IMG/VR virus record: IMGVR_UViG_3300048025_000051
Coordinates: 1-52,654 of that record
DNA length: 52,654 bases
Origin: a virus
Reading direction: 5' to 3' (one strand)
The stretch's first letter is position 1; each line of letters begins with the position of its first letter. The position numbers and the translations under genes are program-made. Under the pieces are notes generated by a model, which saw only the letters and a list, made by a program, of their open reading frames with translations, made no database searches and was not told the origin of the DNA. Of the stretch, positions 50,166 to 52,654 are shown one piece after another.

Positions 50166-50732
50166 TTAGCTTTTTTTAAAAGGATTATATGATCTATCAA
50201 ACTCACCTTTTGCGTCACCTAGTTGTGCGTTTCGTATATTTTGAGAAATATATTCCATGCCTTTAACAGGATTACTTTTAGAAAGTGATTTTAATTGTTG
50301 CGTATTTAGTTTATCCTTTCTCATTGTACCTAACAAAGCGTTTCTAACAGTCTTGTCTGAGTTAGCGTACCCAGTATACGTTCCTTTACCAGCATCTATG
50401 CCCTCTAAAGTCTGCACAGCTCTATCAACTATATCTTGACTTTTAAAGAATTTTTTAGATGCAGCTTCCCCTACATCTGCAGTATCTGCTTTAAAATCTT
50501 TGGGAATTGGTGTACCAAATTCATCTATTTCACCTGACCTTTCGTCCATTTGTTTAGCTGGTGATCCAGCTCTTTTATCAATAGGCATGTCTTTCATTAG
50601 GTCTTTCTTCTCTTGACCAGCAGACTCCATGTGCATAGCAGAACCTTCCATCATTAATCCTGATGGTTTACCTTTTTCATCGTACATCTTAATACAAGAT
50701 GATTTACTCATAGGGGATTTTTTATACGGCAT
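50166..50732 (-). CDS. Virion-associated protein candidate (188 aa)
   Basis: A disordered start with GSPAK and Met/Lys-rich repeats (KSSCIKMYDEKGKPSGLMME) followed by a helical end. The GSPAK string is shared with a nearby 87-aa protein and is known to me from Bacteroidota phage structural genes. A processing or assembly role is possible but unproven. Confidence 0.55.
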   Translation of the reverse strand: MPYKKSPMSKSSCIKMYDEKGKPSGLMMEGSAMHMESAGQEKKDLMKDMPIDKRAGSPAKQMDERSGEIDEFGTPIPKDFKADTADVGEAASKKFFKSQDIVDRAVQTLEGIDAGKGTYTGYANSDKTVRNALLGTMRKDKLNTQQLKSLSKSNPVKGMEYISQNIRNAQLGDAKGEFDRSYNPFKKS

Positions 50733-50737
50733 TTTAA

Positions 50738-51109
50738 TTATTTTTTTAGTTTATCTTTTAAATTTACTTTGTATCTAGTAAGATGTATGGTTTTATTTAA
50801 ATCACCACTAAACTTACAGATTAAATTATTTTTGTCTTTTAATTTATATTTTACTTTTACAAGGTAACCATTAGCTGGATTAAACAAGCGTGTTACAAAT
50901 GTTCTTTTATTTCTTTTAATTATATCTTCATGTATTGTATTATCAGTACTTGGACTGTAGTTAACAACTGCTGATACACCATAACTACCAGCGTAGATCA
51001 TTGTGATGTATTTAGAAGTTTTACTTTGCCACCAGCCACTAAAATCTTCTTGGCTATACGTTGATACTGAAATTAAAATAAATGATAGTACTAAAAATAA
51101 ATTTTTCAT
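50738..51109 (-). CDS. Secreted protein of unknown function (123 aa)
   Basis: A signal peptide MKNLFLVLSFILISVSTYSQ in typical flavobacterial style precedes a beta-rich domain (WWQSKTSKYITMIYAGSYGV, later VKVKYKLKDKN). Export to the periplasm is likely. The role is unknown, perhaps superinfection or lysis related. The 28-nt gap after it has no structure. Confidence 0.6.
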   Translation of the reverse strand: MKNLFLVLSFILISVSTYSQEDFSGWWQSKTSKYITMIYAGSYGVSAVVNYSPSTDNTIHEDIIKRNKRTFVTRLFNPANGYLVKVKYKLKDKNNLICKFSGDLNKTIHLTRYKVNLKDKLKK

Positions 51110-51144
51110 AATATTAGATTAGATTGTTATACTAATATTATTAC

Positions 51145-51360
51145 TTATTTTTTACGTTTTATAGGTGTTTCTACTACATATTTAGCACCTGGAAAATTAT
51201 AATCGTAACCAGGGTGCATAACTTTCGTATAGCCTCTATCGTCCGTGCCTAACACTTTAAAGTCAACTCCTTTCATTGTTATCTTGCCACCTAGTATCTT
51301 ATTAGTTGACTTGTTAACATCAGGGCTGTTTCTTAAATATCCTTTCTTAGATGGCTTCAT
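51145..51360 (-). CDS. Small basic protein (71 aa)
   Basis: MKPSKKGYLRNSPDVNKSTN with a short beta section (KITMKGVDFKVLGTDDRGY) and a basic tail. The ATG at 51360 overlaps the upstream stop (ATGA), better than 51390. Possibly a minor virion protein. No family is recognised. Confidence 0.55.
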   Translation of the reverse strand: MKPSKKGYLRNSPDVNKSTNKILGGKITMKGVDFKVLGTDDRGYTKVMHPGYDYNFPGAKYVVETPIKRKK

Positions 51361-51665
51361 TTTGATTTGCTGTAAGCTTCTTTTTCCCAAGGTAAATTTT
51401 TAGCACCTTCTTTAATACTAGATCGTGGTATTACTTTACCTTTCCAGTAAACATTTTTATCGTCATAATCAAGATCACCGCGCTTCATTTGATCTATGTG
51501 GATCATCTCGTGATCAACAACTTCTTGTAATTTAGCTGGTGAAACATTTTTATTTATAATGATAGTACCATTGTTGTTAGCTTTACCTAACACTCCATCT
51601 TCCATATCAACATGATACACAGGAGTATTATCTATTGAGAACGGTGGTGTTAGTTTAAAAGACAT
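51357..51665 (-). CDS. Small HExxH metallopeptidase-like protein (102 aa)
   Basis: VVDHEMIHIDQ gives His52, Glu53, His56, and Glu94 or Glu96 in NLPWEKEAYS is a likely third zinc ligand. This is a compact zincin in a virion gene cluster. The start at 51665 avoids overlap with the previous gene. A prohead or host-surface target is possible, but the substrate is unknown. It is separate from the HEIGH site in the giant ejection protein. Confidence 0.65.
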   Translation of the reverse strand: MSFKLTPPFSIDNTPVYHVDMEDGVLGKANNNGTIIINKNVSPAKLQEVVDHEMIHIDQMKRGDLDYDDKNVYWKGKVIPRSSIKEGAKNLPWEKEAYSKSK

Positions 51666-51666
51666 A

Positions 51667-51930
51667 TTATTTGTAGCAATGTGCTTTAGCAGGTGAACCA
51701 TGATGCTTCTTGTCATACTTCATGTCACCAGCTAGTTTAGAAATGTGCTTTTCATCATTAGTCATCTGCTTGTTGCTACCACCATGCTTAGCATCGTAAT
51801 TAACATCACGCTTTAAATAATCAATATGCGCAGCGTCATCTCTTACAGCTGAACCGTAGTTACTTTTATTAACTGGAGTTTTCGAATGTCTTGCATTGCC
51901 AGTATATTTACCGTAGTGTCCTTTTTCCAT
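51667..51930 (-). CDS. His-rich protein with an internal repeat (87 aa)
   Basis: Two similar segments DDAAHIDYLKRDVNYDAKH and DEKHISKLAGDMKYDKKHH lie in tandem (about residues 32-50 and 59-77), then GSPAKAHCYK. It is rich in His, Lys and Asp. A start at 51930 avoids overlap with the previous stop. Metal binding or a structural role is possible. Confidence 0.6.
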   Translation of the reverse strand: MEKGHYGKYTGNARHSKTPVNKSNYGSAVRDDAAHIDYLKRDVNYDAKHGGSNKQMTNDEKHISKLAGDMKYDKKHHGSPAKAHCYK

Positions 51931-51932
51931 AA

Positions 51933-52193
51933 TTACCATTTTACTTTGTCGGCCCAGTAAGCGGCAGACATTTTACCTTTTTTAATGTTCTTTGCATGTC
52001 GAGCTTTAAAGCTAGCTCTACGTGCTTTTGATTTTGCATCTGTTTTTTTGCCAGCAGTAGTAACACCTTGTTGTCCAAAGCGTATAATCCTTTCTTTGCC
52101 GTTTTCGCAAGCTTTAACAATGTGAGACTTAGTGTTGTGGCTAGGAGTTTTCCTAGGTTTATTACACTTAAGCGTCTTTTTATCTACAGCCAT
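51933..52193 (-). CDS. Conserved basic protein, DUF6321-like (86 aa)
   Basis: Strongly basic, with KPRKTPSHNTKSHIVKAC, RIIRFGQQGV and a C-terminal SFKARHAKNIKKGKMSAAYW that I recall as a conserved phage/virophage protein (DUF6321). It is likely DNA-binding or virion-associated. The stop is one step before the His-rich gene. Confidence 0.65.
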   Translation of the reverse strand: MAVDKKTLKCNKPRKTPSHNTKSHIVKACENGKERIIRFGQQGVTTAGKKTDAKSKARRASFKARHAKNIKKGKMSAAYWADKVKW

Positions 52194-52399
52194 TAAACTC
52201 TACCTTGAGCTTTTTTAGTTATAGGTCCAGCTGTATAGTCGCAAGGATATTTTTTAACTTGCATACCTGTAATACCAGAACTACTACCTTTACCCATTGG
52301 AAAACCGGTAGTGTCTAGTGGTCCGTCCCAAACATGAGACTCTCCTACTTGTCCTTCAAGAACAGGTTTTCTAATTAATTTTTCTATCTTGTGATCCAT
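52193..52399 (-). CDS. Small protein of unknown function (68 aa)
   Basis: Gly/Pro/Lys-rich (GESHVWDGPLDTTGFPMGKG) with no clear domain. It shares one base with the stop-start of its downstream neighbour. Probably a minor virion component by position. Confidence 0.5.
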   Translation of the reverse strand: MDHKIEKLIRKPVLEGQVGESHVWDGPLDTTGFPMGKGSSSGITGMQVKKYPCDYTAGPITKKAQGRV

Positions 52400-52401
52400 A
52401 A

Positions 52402-52654
52402 TTATCTTTGTTTAAAATCTTTTTCAGGAATTTCAGTGCTTGTTATTTTCCCTAAATTTACTTTTTTACCATCTTTAGTAATGCCAAAAGCTTGTTTTGT
52501 ATTTTCTACTACTGGTACTCTAGGCTTGTCAGTTAGTTCTTTTGACATTTTTTTAGGTATTTCTTTACCTACCATTTTAGCGCCTATCTCGAGTTTTTGG
52601 TTTAATGGTGAAACCATTCTAGTAGCTGAGTCATAACCCATTTGCTCTACAACA
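52402..52654 (-). CDS. Protein of unknown function, possibly continuing past the right edge
   Basis: An ATG at 52641 gives 79 residues (MGYDSATRMVSPLNQKLEIG onward), but the frame stays open to the window edge. The protein may be longer. It is Lys/Pro/Val-rich, no motif is recognised, and it is 2 nt from the next gene of the late operon. Confidence 0.5.
   Translation of the reverse strand, partial: VVEQMGYDSATRMVSPLNQKLEIGAKMVGKEIPKKMSKELTDKPRVPVVENTKQAFGITKDGKKVNLGKITSTEIPEKDFKQR

Noticed and set aside
1-52654. CRISPR array, insertion sequence or integrase
   Set aside because: No regularly spaced repeats, transposase-like ORF or tyrosine/serine recombinase motif was seen in either strand.

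Overview
The window is part of the genome of a tailed phage, most likely a short-tailed (podovirus-type) lytic phage of a marine Bacteroidota/Flavobacteriia host. Several things point to this. The DNA is AT-rich (about one third G+C by eye). Start codons are preceded by A/T-rich leaders with almost no Shine-Dalgarno. Two secreted proteins carry flavobacterial-style signal peptides ending in AQ or SQ. The structural genes follow the T7-like order portal - scaffold - capsid - adaptor - nozzle - three ejection proteins. No integrase or repressor of lysogeny was seen. Both window edges cut through genes, so this is not the whole genome. All family calls rest on reading motifs by eye; no database search was run.

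Layout. (1) 1-1500, minus strand: start of a tail fibre gene that runs off the left edge. (2) 1501-1874: divergent control region with an inverted repeat, one promoter of a second class for the fibre gene, and the first of six near-identical promoters for the rightward early genes. (3) About 1.8-7.2 kb, plus strand: many tiny early genes. Six repeated promoters lie here (TTACAAACAAA, then a fixed offset, then TGGATAATATA), as do three tRNA-like RNA elements, two of which lack the whole anticodon arm. (4) 7.2-20.05 kb, plus strand: nucleic-acid and nucleotide metabolism. This part holds ATP-dependent DNA ligase, a pyrimidine-dimer-glycosylase-like protein, an HTH protein, a sigma-70-family factor, ERF annealase, RecE/Cas4-like nuclease, SSB-like protein, primase-helicase, a thymidylate synthase/dCMP hydroxymethylase family enzyme, a GIY-YIG-MazG fusion, a second MazG-like protein, a Holliday-junction/T7 endonuclease I-like nuclease and class I ribonucleotide reductase (NrdB, NrdA). 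(5) 20.05-20.09 kb: bidirectional terminator where the two transcription units converge. (6) 52.65-20.13 kb, minus strand, read right to left: small virion or accessory genes, holin, GroES-like protein, candidate small terminase, large terminase, portal, scaffold, major capsid, connector/adaptor, two nozzle proteins, T7 gp14/gp15/gp16-like ejection proteins (the last 2,782 residues long), small membrane and secreted proteins, and an M15 peptidase (endolysin candidate).

How it works together (inference). Early promoters with very short leaders drive the left cluster. The sigma factor, possibly with the HTH protein, then redirects host RNA polymerase; no phage RNA polymerase is visible. RNR, the dCMP-hydroxymethylase-like enzyme and the two MazG-type proteins resemble the T4 route to hydroxymethylcytosine DNA. 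Replication and recombination genes follow. The late minus-strand operon builds the particle and lyses the cell.

The most novel signals are the tRNA-elbow minihelices (2376-2416, 5971-6010, with a 77-nt relative at 4348-4424), the fixed-spacing promoter family, the possible cytosine-modification module, and a sharply GC-rich patch covering exactly the ATPase core of the large terminase.
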